Below, piece after piece: positions 35,290 to 45,399 of a DNA stretch of 64,000 nt. Below the pieces are notes generated by a model. That model had not been told where the DNA came from. It did no database searches and worked only from the letters and a program-made list of their open reading frames with translations. The DNA is from Echinarachnius parma (lineage: Eukaryota; Echinodermata; Echinoidea; Clypeasteroida; Echinarachniidae): contig JBAMJV010007174.1 of NCBI GenBank assembly GCA_037951105.1, forward strand, positions 1 through 64,000, read 5' to 3'. Both the position numbers and the translations under genes were made by a program. Each line of letters opens with the position of its first letter. Within the stretch, counting starts at the first letter, position 1.

Positions 35290-35545
35290 ATTCATATTCG
35301 ATCATCATCATCATCGCCCTCCCCTTCCTCCTCCTCCACCACATAATAACCACCCTTTTCCTTATCACCACCATGCTTCTCCTTCTCATCAAAAATCTTC
35401 TTCTTCCTCTTCATAATCTACATCATACTCATACCCGACTCATATCTGTATTGTTATGGTCTATTTCTCGTCTTCTTTATCATCATCATCATAATCATCA
35501 AAACCCTCACCACCACAATATCTATTTTTGCACTGTATGTGAATG
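35290..35545. repeat. Pyrimidine-rich (CAT/CTT) low-complexity sequence
   Basis: Irregular ATCATC, CTCCTC and CCACCA runs on the plus strand. The open frames here are composition artefacts. Confidence 0.75.
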
Positions 35546-35887
35546 AATGTCCTGTCCGTCGGGGATTGTTGAAGTGTATATCTGCCTCTATAGGTATATA
35601 TTGAGCTGGGCTCATATTCATTAAGCTCACTAGCTAAGTTGCCTGCTAAGTATATATTAAATGATGCTGCTATGCATTTAACACACGATCATTTAGTTGC
35701 TAACTATGGTTAACTTAGTAGGTACCTAAAGCTATTAAACCAGCTTACCCTAAGGACTAGGAAAACTGTTTCGAGCACACTAAACTGTACCATTTTTAAT
35801 GCACTTAGCATAGAATTAAGCTAGTTGGTCTTGAAGAATATGGGCCCAGGTCGGCGACTTAAGAAGCCAATTAAAGAATTGACATAC

Positions 35888-36003
35888 CCTATTCAAGCTG
35901 GCGCAGTAGTTCTTGGCATCCTGCCAGGACTTAATCTGATCGGTGAAGAGGTAGCACTTCCGGTCGCCCAGTATCCAGCCCGTGGGGCAGTGCTGGAGTG
36001 TAT
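35888..36003 (-). CDS. EGF/C-type lectin protein, CTLD part 1 exon
   Basis: The 116-bp minus-strand exon has a TATACACAG acceptor and GTATGT donor. Two bases complete a codon, then TLQHCPTGWILGDRKCYLF and SWQDAKNYCASLNR follow. C-P-x-G-W, KCY.F and W.DA..YC are the start of a long-form CTLD, including the extra N-terminal Cys pair. Phase 1 at entry matches the phase at the end of every EGF exon upstream, so an EGF-to-CTLD join is natural. Exit phase 0 matches the next exon. Confidence 0.93.
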
Positions 36004-36547
36004 CTGTGTATACATATTGTACTTATAATTGCTATTTGGTGGCTATTTGGAAACAAGTCCCAATCTTGATAATAATCACCTTTGTTTAAGATAAGCTGAT
36101 GAGTATTGAGTATCGATGAAGAAAATATTTCATAATATCATGCAATAATTTTAGATCTTTTCTGGGTGGTTTATTGCGTAGTTTAGACCAGTAGTTTAAA
36201 CAATTCAATAGACTACGTGGAGTAAATACGACCGACATTGTAACTTTGAGATACTAAGCATTTTTCTAGGAATCCATGTGATAGTTTTTAAACGAGCATT
36301 TTCGAATTTCTTTTGACGTTTTATTTACGAATATTATTCGGATCTGATTTTAAATAATTTATGTTCATGTGCATATATTTAACGTAATCAGACAAGCTTC
36401 TTCCGATTTACAATCAAAGTTTTCAGAAATGTTTGAAAATATAGTTGAAAAAATATCTAGAAGTCGTGGGAAGCAAGCGAGGCCTTTGTTTGTCCTGTAG
36501 GTATTGACTAATATCTCGTCAAAATTACCTTTCATATCAATACATAC

Positions 36548-36652
36548 CCGTTTGACAGAGTGTTCCTGTATAGTACGGTGCACAGATACACCTGTAGCCG
36601 GGGAGTGTTTCCACACACGTCCCGTCGTACCTGCAGGGATTACTCAAACAGG
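36548..36652 (-). CDS. EGF-like domain exon 6 (nearest the CTLD)
   Basis: The 105-bp exon has an AAACACAG acceptor and GTATGT donor and is phase 1 at both ends. It encodes one EGF domain with six Cys: [26 protein letters not shown]. It is two codons shorter at its C-terminal end than the other five copies. No calcium-binding DxD/N signature precedes the first Cys. CLSNPC fits the O-glucose consensus C-x-S-x-P-C, and CRYDGTC fits the O-fucose consensus C-x4-S/T-C used on Notch-type repeats. Confidence 0.93.
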
Positions 36653-36915
36653 CTGTGTTTGTAAGGAAAGGAAGACAACACGAAACGGATAACTAAGAAG
36701 GTTCTGCACGTCAAAAAAATCTTCAAACCTTTGAAAACACGATGAAAAAGTGGAAGCAATCTTAGAGCTAACCTTTTAATAAGTAGTATGACACAGCATA
36801 CGCTGCACGTAAAATAATGGTTACTATTGTTCCTGGTGTTTTGATGTAACTGCTGCCAGTCTATAATAGCCACTTCAAAAGCTTACTTCAATGTTCATAG
36901 TTTTAACCACCAAAT

Positions 36916-37377
36916 TTAAAGGACCTAAATAATACAACGTACTTTGACACTTATTCCATAGTTGATGACTTAAAACATAGGTCTGCCTAAAAAAAATCCA
37001 TGAAAATAAGCACAGTAGTGATTTAAGACTAGTTTTCTGATGCCAAATCTCACTTAGCAGCCAGTTTACGCCCCACCCACATTTAGGGTCTAGAATCGGC
37101 AGCGTGATCGACATGTGATTGACAATTCATTGGCTTACGTCATGACGCGTCATCTACAGAATTTAGTTCATTAGTCCGTTCTTTCGATGACGTCACATTT
37201 TGGCGATTTAAAAGGGGCGTTCCCAGGACAATTAGATATTTACTAATTACCCCAAAAGTGATTGATTTCATGAGAAATGACTGCCAAATTCTTTTTCTTC
37301 GGGAAAAATTACATATAGAGAGCCGAATTGTGAAAATTAGGCCATTTAGACGCTGTAGTTCCTTTAACACTAAATAT
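36916..37377. mobile_element. TTAA-bounded repeat, family D
   Basis: The ends are TTAAAGGACCTAAATAA and, inverted, TTAAAGGAACTACAG. It lacks a credible reading frame despite one open stretch on the minus strand. It lies in the intron between EGF exons 5 and 6. Confidence 0.5.
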
Positions 37378-37911
37378 AACTAGAGCTACCAAATCTAACC
37401 ATAACCACTAAATATAACATAGCCAACATATTTAGGGTTAGTTTTGTTCGCAACCATATTTTTGAAAATTGAAGTTAGCAACCAAAAATAATATATCGGC
37501 AATTAAGTCGGACAAAATTTGCGCGTGGATCTTGTCCGTCCGGAGTTATTCCGCGGCCGGACTTGTCCGCTCCCACACCGGCAGTTAACATAGTTTAGAC
37601 AAACATCCAACATAACAAAAAATGATACGAACAGACAATGGAGAAACATTACTATTCAAACCTATCGAGACTAACTCTCGTTTTATATTTATTTAGACAC
37701 ATCACCGCGTATACTAAAGCCAAATAACAATATTGGGAAAGTTACAGAAAGCATCCGTATTTGCCAAAATAATTCATCGATATTGTTCAAATAGTACAAA
37801 AAATGCCTTGTGTGGTAATATCCGAACTATAGTATCAGAACTTTCAGTTGATTCACCGCCCATTCGCCCCTCTCCGCCAGGCTGGGCATTGAGGTTTAAT
37901 GAAAAACTTAC

Positions 37912-38022
37912 CTGTTCCCGTTTGACAACGAGTTCCAGAAAAGTACGGTGCACAGATACACCTGTAGCCGGGGAGTGTTTCCACACACGTCCCGTCGTAC
38001 CTGCAGGGATTACTCAAACAGG
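37912..38022 (-). CDS. EGF-like domain exon 5
   Basis: The 111-bp exon, donor GTAAGT, acceptor AAACACAG, is phase 1 at both ends. It reads [36 protein letters not shown]. It is identical over all 111 bases to exon 4 at 38593-38703, and the identity extends into both flanks, so the pair arose by a very recent tandem duplication of about 681 bp. The O-glucose and O-fucose consensus sites are kept. Confidence 0.93.
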
Positions 38023-38592
38023 CTGTGTTTGTAAGGAAAGGAAGACAAAACGAAACGGATAAATCTAAGAAGGTTCTGGCAGGTTTTGCACGTCAAAAAA
38101 AATCTTAAAACCTTTGAAAACACGATGAAATAATGGTAGCCATCTTAGAGCTAACCTTTGAATAAGTATTATGACACAGCATATGGTGCAAGAGGTTTTG
38201 GATATAATCCCCAATGAATCAATGTGTATTTCGTCTTTCAAAACAGCCAACGTAAAATGTTCGAAAAAGGTAACATGCATGAGTGATTTCTCCATTGTCT
38301 ACGATGCGCTTACCCCGCCGTGACGAGTCGTGAGTGACGATTAACACGATACAATCGCACAAAATAGAAGCATCGGACAATCCCCAGGGGCCAACTTTTG
38401 GAGGCGCAAAGGACCCCTTTATCCACGGATACACCCAGGGAGACTCATATTTTTGGATTTGTTACATTCTCCTCTAAATATTCATATGTTCAACAATCAG
38501 TACGCTTTTCGATGCACAAAAGACCTCTGGGCTGCCGGTCTAATTCGCCCCTCTCCGCCAGGCTGGGCATTGAGGTTTAATGAAAAACTTAC

Positions 38593-38703
38593 CTGTTCCC
38601 GTTTGACAACGAGTTCCAGAAAAGTACGGTGCACAGATACACCTGTAGCCGGGGAGTGTTTCCACACACGTCCCGTCGTACCTGCAGGGATTACTCAAAC
38701 AGG
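38593..38703 (-). CDS. EGF-like domain exon 4
   Basis: It is the same 111 bases as the exon at 37912-38022, with the same splice sites and phases. A collapsed or duplicated assembly is an alternative explanation for two identical copies, but the intron sequence between them differs, which favours a true duplication. Confidence 0.92.
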
Positions 38704-39428
38704 CTGTGTTTGTAAGGAAAGGAAGACAAAACGAAACGGATAACTAAGAAGGTTCTGGCAGGTTTTGCACGTCAAAACAAATCTTAAAACCTTTGAAAAC
38801 ACGATGAAATAATGGTAGCAATCTTAGGGCTAACCTTTGAATAAGTATTATGACACAGCATATGGTGCAACTGCTGCCAGTCTATAAACGCCATCATAAT
38901 AACAAGTAATGTATTACATATTATGCTACGCTATGCAGCAATGCCGGTGTGGTCCCGGCCGCGGCACCAGTCCGGGCAGTGCAATATAGGGGGATTGCTT
39001 CTTACTTCAATTTTCATAGTGTTAACCACCAAATTTAATCAAAGCCACCAAATCTTTCGTTTGATATTTATTTAGACACTTCACCGTGTATCCTAAAACG
39101 ACATAACAGTATTGTGAAAGTTACAGAAAACATCTTTATTGGCCAAAATAATTCATCGATATTGTTGAAATAGTATAAAAAATGGCTTGTGTGGGAAAAT
39201 CCAAACTATAGTATCAGAAATATCACAATATATAATCACAATATATTCTTGGTCAGTTTCCCTATATGTTTGAATTAATTATTACAAAAAGCTGTATCGC
39301 TTCGGCGATCCCTCGCATATATCCCCAAGTTTTATTAATCCGCTTCGGGTTTATGTCAGGTTTATAAAGCTTCTGACCACTTGAGCAATGATGAATTAAG
39401 GGGTTTCAGGGAAGAACGCCGTCGTAGG

Positions 39429-39520
39429 GTTTTCTATAGCTCAGTCGGTAGAGCACCGGTCTAGCAATCCGGAGGTCTCGGGTTCGAATCCCGTTGGAAT
39501 TCCATTTTTCTTTGCTCACT
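39429..39520 (+). mobile_element. tRNA-Ala-derived SINE fragment
   Basis: A cloverleaf-like 75-base head has a D arm (TAGCTCAGTCGGTAGAGCA), an anticodon loop CTAGCAA (anticodon AGC, alanine) and a T arm (GGGTTCGAATCCC). The acceptor stem and one pair in each of two arms do not match, so it is not a functional tRNA. The CCATTTTTCTTTGCTCA that follows is shared with the SINE at 3755-3965. Confidence 0.68.
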
Positions 39521-39601
39521 TTTAATCAGAAATATCAGTTGATACACCGCCTATCGCCCCTCTCAGCCAGGCTGGGTATTGAGGTTTGATGAAAAACTTA
39601 C

Positions 39602-39712
39602 CCGTTCCTGTTTCACAATGAGTTCCAGAAAAGTACGGTGCACAGATACACCTGTAGCCAGGGAGTGTTTCCACACACGTACCGTTGTTCGTGCAGGGAT
39701 TACTCAAACAGG
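39602..39712 (-). CDS. EGF-like domain exon 3
   Basis: The 111-bp exon, donor GTAAGT, acceptor AAACACAG, is phase 1 at both ends. It reads [36 protein letters not shown]. It differs from exon 2 at a single base (Asn versus Ile in TNN/TIN). All six Cys are present, with O-glucose and O-fucose consensus sites. Confidence 0.93.
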
Positions 39713-39787
39713 CTGTGTTTAGAAAAGTGTAAACGAAAGAAAACGAAAGAAGTAACTAAAACGGTTCTGGCAGAGATTCGGACGCTT

Positions 39788-39810
39788 CCTGCAAGGAGTA
39801 CTCAAACAGG
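39788..39810 (-). pseudogene. Orphan 5' fragment of an EGF exon
   Basis: Only the first codons of an EGF exon remain (CLSTPC with the AAACACAG acceptor), followed by unrelated sequence. It probably marks the breakpoint of an unequal exchange between EGF-exon repeats. Confidence 0.75.
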
Positions 39811-40442
39811 CTGTGTTTCTAAGGAAAGTTAGACAAAACCAAACGGATAACTAAGAAGGTTTTGGCAGGTTCTGCACGTCAAAAAAAATCTTCAAACCTT
39901 TGAAAACACGATGAAATAGTGGTAGCAATCTTAGAGCTAACCTTTGAATAAGTATTATGACACAGCATACGGTGCAACTGCTGCCAGTCTATACACGCCA
40001 TCATAATAACGTTGACATAAAGGCACTGTACAAAGTAATGTATTACATATTATGCTACGCTATGCAGCAATGCCAGTGTCGGTCCCGGATTTGATCCGGC
40101 CGCGGCACCAGTCCTGGCAGTGCAACATAGGGGGATTGCTGCTTACTTCAATTTTCATAGTTTTAACCACCAAATTTAATCAAAGCCACTAAATCTAACT
40201 AGAGCCACCAAATCTCTCGTTTGATATTTATTTAGACACATCACCGTGTCCAAATAACAGTATTGGAAAAAGTTACAGAAAGCATCTTTATTGGCCAAAA
40301 TAATTCATCGATATTGTTGAAATAGTATAAAAAAATGGCTTGTGTGGTAAAATCCGAACTATAATATCAGAAATATCAGTTTATTCACCACCCGTTCGCC
40401 CCTCTCACCAGGCTGGGTATTTAGGTTTGATGAAAAACTTAC

Positions 40443-40553
40443 CCGTTCCTGTTTCACAATGAGTTCCAGAAAAGTACGGTGCACAGATACACCTGTAGCC
40501 AGGGAGTGTTTCCACACACGTACCGTTGATCGTGCAGGGATTACTCAAACAGG
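40443..40553 (-). CDS. EGF-like domain exon 2
   Basis: The 111-bp exon, donor GTAAGT, acceptor AAACACAG, is phase 1 at both ends. It reads [26 protein letters not shown]. The intron repeat block upstream of exon 3 also flanks this one, so exons 2 and 3 were duplicated with their introns. Confidence 0.93.
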
Positions 40554-40805
40554 CTGTGTTTAGAAAAGTGTAAACGAAAGAAAACGAAACTAGTAACTAA
40601 AACGGTTCTGGCAGAGATTCGGACGCTTAAAAATCTTCAAAGCAATGGGTACAAATGCGAATTTATAGCTTATCTGTTATTAACTTTCACATCTAAAAAT
40701 CGACATTATTCTTAAAAAAACGGCAATGTTTTTTAATTAAAGCCAAATAACAGTATAGGGAAAGTAACCAAAAACATCTATATTTTCCAAACTAATTGAT
40801 CAATA

Positions 40806-41680
40806 TTAAAGGGATCTAGTAACTTTGTTGACTGGGTGTTGTGTGAAAATGTATATGGCCGAGCAATGAGCAAAAATGCAAAGTGATATTCACAAACTTA
40901 TTGCACTCGCTTTGTACACGGTTTTGACGATCCAGTGGATAATTTAAGATCTGAACACTTCAATCGCAAATATCTTTTTAACGAAAGGGAAATTTGAAAA
41001 ACCGAAGCCTGTCCCATGCTTTTATTGTTAAAGGGATAGTTGAGTTCTGGTAAAGAGAGTACAGTTTTGGTCAAAATGAATGTTAGTAACCAAACCCTGC
41101 ACCATTACATAACAAACTAATAGTTATAAATCCACCATGCTCGAAAGGAATAATACATTACAAATGAATAAGTAAAAATCATGTTATCATAAAAAAACAC
41201 TCATCATCTAAACACTCATCGGTTTCAACCATTTTAAATAAAATATTTTGCAAGTAATGTTTTGTTGAAATAGTGATTAGATAGAGAGATAATCAACAAC
41301 TATTTAAGAACCGCTTTTGTAATTTTCTGAAAAGAGGAAGCATTTTAAAAATTTGGTTAACGGCTGGTTCAAAATTAACGAATAATTGTGGGGCCCCACA
41401 ATTATTACAAATGGTAATGATTATGGATATTTCAGCCATTTTTAAACCGATTTTGATCAAATAAAGTTTATTCTGTCATTAAAATTGTATTCTCTTTCGA
41501 ATTTGACACTCAGTTTTTCATTATCTCACAAACAAATAGTTTGTGTAGCGCCCTAGCTATACCAAAACTCAACTATCCCTTTAATACGAAGACATGATAA
41601 CAAGGTATGAGGGAATCGCTAGAATTCCAATTGGATTTTGAGGATTTGGACTAAGTTACTAAGTTACTAAGTCCCTTTAA
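40806..41680. mobile_element. MITE family A (copy 4), interrupted by family B
   Basis: The left part 40806-41027 and right part 41585-41680 form a family A element that has lost about 70 bp behind its left end (TTGTTGAC runs straight into TGGGTGTTGTGTG). The family B element at 41028-41584 sits in the internal TTATTGTTAATACGA site. Confidence 0.8.
41028..41584. mobile_element. TTAA-bounded MITE, family B (copy 2), nested in family A
   Basis: The inverted ends are TTAAAGGGATAGTTGAGTT and AACTCAACTATCCCTTTAA. Other family A copies show the empty site with one TTAA, so the insertion duplicated TTAA, as piggyBac-type elements do. A perfect 26-bp palindrome centred on GGGGCCCC lies at 41381-41406. 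Confidence 0.85.
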
Positions 41681-42612
41681 AAAAGGGCTTGCGTTGTAAA
41701 ATCCGAACCTTAGTATCGTTAAATGCAGAAGTATCGGTGGAAATTCACTTCACGTCGTCAGCATGCCAGTGAGATTTGGCTTTAATTCAACGCCCGTTCG
41801 CGCCGCTCCGCTGGGTTGGGGATCGTGTCGACAAGCCCGATATGCCGGGCACGTTCGCTCGCATAGCTTTGGCAGCAGTGCATGCGGGTGAATTTTGATC
41901 TGCTCACAGATCGATGTAGTCTGAACTTTTAAATGCTCAAATAGTCAATTTCAAATTATTTGTTTGTGTCCAAATCTTTACCTAAACAGGTAAGTTATCA
42001 TGTATTCTTTCACATGGTAGGTGATTTAAGCATATTTTTCATTTTTGTGTGTGTGGGGCGTTTCCCAATACTGTCATTTGGCTTAAGCTGCTGCCAGCCC
42101 ATCTAATGCTGATTTAAAAACGTTTGCTTAATTCTTTTTAAAAAAATCGAATGAAAATCTTTCTAACTCTATTACCGGATGAGTTTATAGTCCTGCATGA
42201 TTGGCTGGTTTTGGGGTCTCTCCGGCTACTTGAATATACTACTCATGTGTATTCGCATACTTTATTTTATTTTTTGGTATATATATTTTGCAACATTTAC
42301 ACCAAATTATTGCAAATACATGTAGTTTCGTACCCAACATATTTATATTGCACTCGGCCGACGGCCTTGAAGCAAAAAATACACTCTAGTAAAATGTATC
42401 GGTGTAGATTCTGGTAAGGTTGTCGCCAAAACATGCACTATTTTGTGTATAATGATCTATGGTGCGGGAGTAGGCCTACAATAAAAACAAAACTAAGGGG
42501 CACGTGCCCGTTGGATAATTTAAATGTCATTTTAAACATGAAGGTAAACAATATAGAACCACGTACAGTCGAAGAGTAAAGGGCTGATATAAGATACAGT
42601 TTAACTTTTATA
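41681..42612. other. Intron sequence with family E fragments
   Basis: Pieces resembling family E occur at about 41685-41745 and 42060-42090 (GGGCTTGCGTTGTAAAATCC, CCCAATACTGTCATTTGGCTT). A GC-rich patch follows at 41790-41880. No exon is recognised. Confidence 0.5.
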
Positions 42613-43002
42613 TTAAAGGGATCTAGGAACATTGTCCAAATCCTTAAATCCAATTGTAATTATAGCGGTTCCCTCATAGCTTGTTGTATTCGTATTAACA
42701 ATAGATGCATGGCACCGGCTGCGGTTTTTCGAATTTCCATTTCGTTCAAAAGATATTTATGATTGAAGTGTTCAGATGTTAAAGTTTACTATCCACTGGA
42801 TAATCGTAACCGTGTACAAAGTCAGTGCAATGAGTCAGTGAATATCACTTTGCATTTTTGCTCAATACTCGACCATATATGTAACGTCCATTTAACTTGA
42901 AACTTTCACACAATACCCAATATACATATCAGATAACAACAATATCAATGTATCAACCATTCATCACTTTTTGCACATGTCAACAAAGTTAGATCCCTTT
43001 AA
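42613..43002. mobile_element. MITE family A (copy 5, inverted)
   Basis: It runs from TTAAAGGGATCTAGGAACAT to CAACAAAGTTAGATCCCTTTAA; the internal landmarks are in reverse order relative to the copy at 4052. It shares its right TTAA with copy 6. Confidence 0.8.
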
Positions 43003-43374
43003 AGGGATCTATGAACTTTGTTTTCATGAGTAAAAATCATGGATGCTTGATAAATTGTGTATTTTTGCGATGTGATATGTTCTCTAAGTAATGTGTGCAT
43101 ATTTCATGTTACATGGGTGTTATATGGCAGAGTAATGAGCGAAAGTGCGAAGTGATAATCGCCAGCTCATAATTGCACTGAATTTATAAACAGTTATAAC
43201 TGTTCAGTGGATACTAACAAAATCTGAGCACTTCAATCGTAAATATCTATTTAAAGACTGAGGTAAATAAAAAAATTAAAATCCTGTTCCAAGCATCGTA
43301 ATACAAGTACAACAAGGTATGAGAGAACCATTAGAATTCTAAGTAAGTTCTTTAGATTTGATCATTGTTACTAA
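42999..43374. mobile_element. MITE family A relative (copy 6), right end lost
   Basis: It begins TTAAAGGGATCTATGAACTT and contains diverged family A landmarks (TGGCAGAGTAATGAGCG). It stops at TTGTTACTAA, where the next element begins, so its own GTCCCTTTAA terminus is missing. It is closer in sequence to the end fragment at 26100-26165 than to copies 1-5. Confidence 0.68.
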
Positions 43375-43742
43375 CCTGATAGCAGACTGACGTCTTTAAG
43401 GCGTTATATATATTGGTCGTAAACTGGTAAACACGTCGTACTTCGTATGGACGACATTATTACGACGTCTTTATGACGTCTTTCAAAGACTAGTTTTTAC
43501 CATTATAATTTGTGTCGTTAGAACGACTTAAATGACGACGTCTTTATGACGTCTTTCAAAGATTATTTTTGCCATTATAATTGTTGTCGTTTGAACGACT
43601 TTATTATGATGTCATTACAACGACTTACTATGACGTCCTAACGACGACGTACGCGGGTGCAAGTTTACATCTTATTGACGTCAAGTTATTGTCGTCTTAA
43701 AGCCATTTATAAGACGTAATTTTTCCAGTTTCTACTATCAGG
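43375..43742. mobile_element. Element with CCTGATAG ends and many ACGTC motifs
   Basis: The ends are CCTGATAGCAGA and, inverted, CCTGATAGTAGA. Inside are a dozen or more GACGTC, ACGAC and GTCGT words, with a repeated stretch (GACGTCTTTATGACGTCTTT, CAAAGA, CCATTATAATT) about 75 bp apart. No frame is present. It lies directly beside EGF exon 1. Confidence 0.7.
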
Positions 43743-43763
43743 GTAGATGCCTTCAATACGTAC

Positions 43764-43874
43764 CTGTTCCCGTTTCACAATTTGCTCCTGTTGTGTACGG
43801 CGCACAGATGCACGTGTATCCAGAGAGCGTTTCCACACACGTAGCGTTGTTCTTGCAGGGAATTATCAAACACT
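43764..43874 (-). CDS. EGF-like domain exon 1 (first in window)
   Basis: The 111-bp exon, donor GTACGT, acceptor CGAATGCAG, is phase 1 at both ends. It reads CLIIPCKNNATC, VETLSGYTCICAPYT, TGANCETGT. It is the most diverged of the six: the Ser of the O-glucose site is Ile, while the O-fucose site is kept. As the entry is phase 1, more exons must lie upstream (to the right). A signal peptide exon was not found. Confidence 0.92.
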
Positions 43875-44022
43875 CTGCATTCGTATAAAACAAATGACGA
43901 GAACACACAAGACTCTTTATGCAAACTGTAAAATTTGATCACGAATTTAAAACAAGTCGAGCTCTACATCATGCATTCATTTACCTTTCTATCGGAAAGT
44001 ATACACAGTCTAAACTCACTAG

Positions 44023-44253
44023 CTGTGTTTCCTAGTGTGAACCACAGTATTAAATTGGAGTTTTAACAGTGTGAGAAACAACTCACACGACTGTTAACAC
44101 ACTGTCAACACACTGTGATCTCACTGTGAACACACTGCGAACGCTAAAACTGTGTATCCCAGCACTTTCACAGTGTATTCACAATGAGTGTGAGTTGGTT
44201 TTCACACTGTGAAAACGCTCCAATTTAATACTGTGTTCAACACTAGGAAACAG
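44023..44253. mobile_element. Foldback element of CACACTGTGAA motifs
   Basis: Inverted ends CTGTGTTTCCTAGTGTGAA and TTCAACACTAGGAAACAG continue into TATTAAATTGGAG / CTCCAATTTAATA. The interior is made of forward and reversed CACTGTGAACACACTG words. A related, shorter block is at 26495-26605. Confidence 0.75.
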
Positions 44254-44255
44254 GG

Positions 44256-44858
44256 GTGTCGATCCTGGGGGGCAATGAGGAAGAAAAAACTCGACTGGTA
44301 TAATGCCAAAGAGGGGAAAGACACATTTATCAATAATTAATCTTCAAAATAGCCGTTTTTTAGTTTGAAAAGGACTGTAAATCTCTGTTTTGCCGCGCGC
44401 TTCGCGCGCATACAGTTTCTCATATTACAAGTTTCATTTGGGTTGCGGGAACTCACCTTTTGAAATGTGTTGGGCAGCGTAATTTCTCAAACGCACACCT
44501 CAAACGAAGTTTATTAAACCCTCATCTATAGATAGCACACCGTCACAGAAAATAAAATAATCTCGGTACATATGCGCTGAATGCAAATCAAATTGGAATT
44601 TCATGTCTCCCACATTTGAAAAAGGAGCAGATTGTCCCCCTCCCTTTGTCATTATGTATGTTTGGTTCCATACCTATATACTTCATATTACGTGAAATTT
44701 CTGTCTCAGGTGTGCACCAAATCGCACAATTTCACGCCCAAAAATACAAAAGCTCCCTACTGTGGGAGGGGGACACCCCCTCCCACACCCTCCCCCGCTC
44801 GGTCGCTTCGCTTCCTCGCAACGTCTCCCCTACACTTTTGAGAAATTGTTGACGCCCT
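44256..44858. mobile_element. Family R-like element
   Basis: It begins GGGTGTCGATCCTGGGGGG and ends TTGTTGACGCCC, like the ends of the copies at 21296 and 26602. Its right part (GCTCCCTACTGTGGGAGGGG, CGGTCGCTTCGCTTCCTCGC) is the reverse of module c in the 29-33 kb array, and similar sequence recurs at about 55325-55425. Confidence 0.6.
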
Positions 44859-45399
44859 TGCTTATATAGTTTCATGGGAGCCCAATGCCCTAGACTATAT
44901 CGATGGCTCTATAGTATACATGATCACGTGGATCCATCTCATGCAAGGCTCAGTCTTTTCCTCGCTATGCCCTTTAAAAATACGTTATGAGTAGGTTCAC
45001 TTTTTTATACAATTTTAACACCCATGCTAGGAGCAAATGTCTGAAATCTAGCTTCCGGGGGCTCCGCCCCCTGGACCCCCATTATTGTCCCCAAATGTGG
45101 GTGCCCCCCAAAGTCAGGTCTTCGAGCCATCAAGACACTTTCAATGAGTGCATAATAAAACTTCCGGGCATGCCAATGTGGGGCTTTTAGCTCTCTCAGT
45201 GGTCACTCTGGAACATTTTTCAAATTTCGCCCCCCCAATCTCAAAAACAGTCATATATTTTCCAACCCGTTTTTCCGAGCATTCTGCTACTGTAATTGAT
45301 AACATTTTACAAATGACTTGAACAATCTTTTGTCTGGTATTATTTTAGTTGACGTAAGTGACAATGTTCATATATACATCATTGTATTCATAGTAATTT
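44859..45399. other. Non-genic stretch
   Basis: It holds one GGGGGCTCCGCCCCC hairpin with the following TGGACCCCC (about 45057-45082), the same motif as in family R. Nothing else is recognised. Confidence 0.5.

Noticed and set aside
37140..37370. 76-codon minus-strand frame
   Set aside because: It falls within the TTAA-bounded family D element and shows no known motif.
39429..39503. Functional tRNA-Ala gene
   Set aside because: The acceptor stem does not pair, two other stems have mismatches, and the following sequence is shared with another SINE copy.
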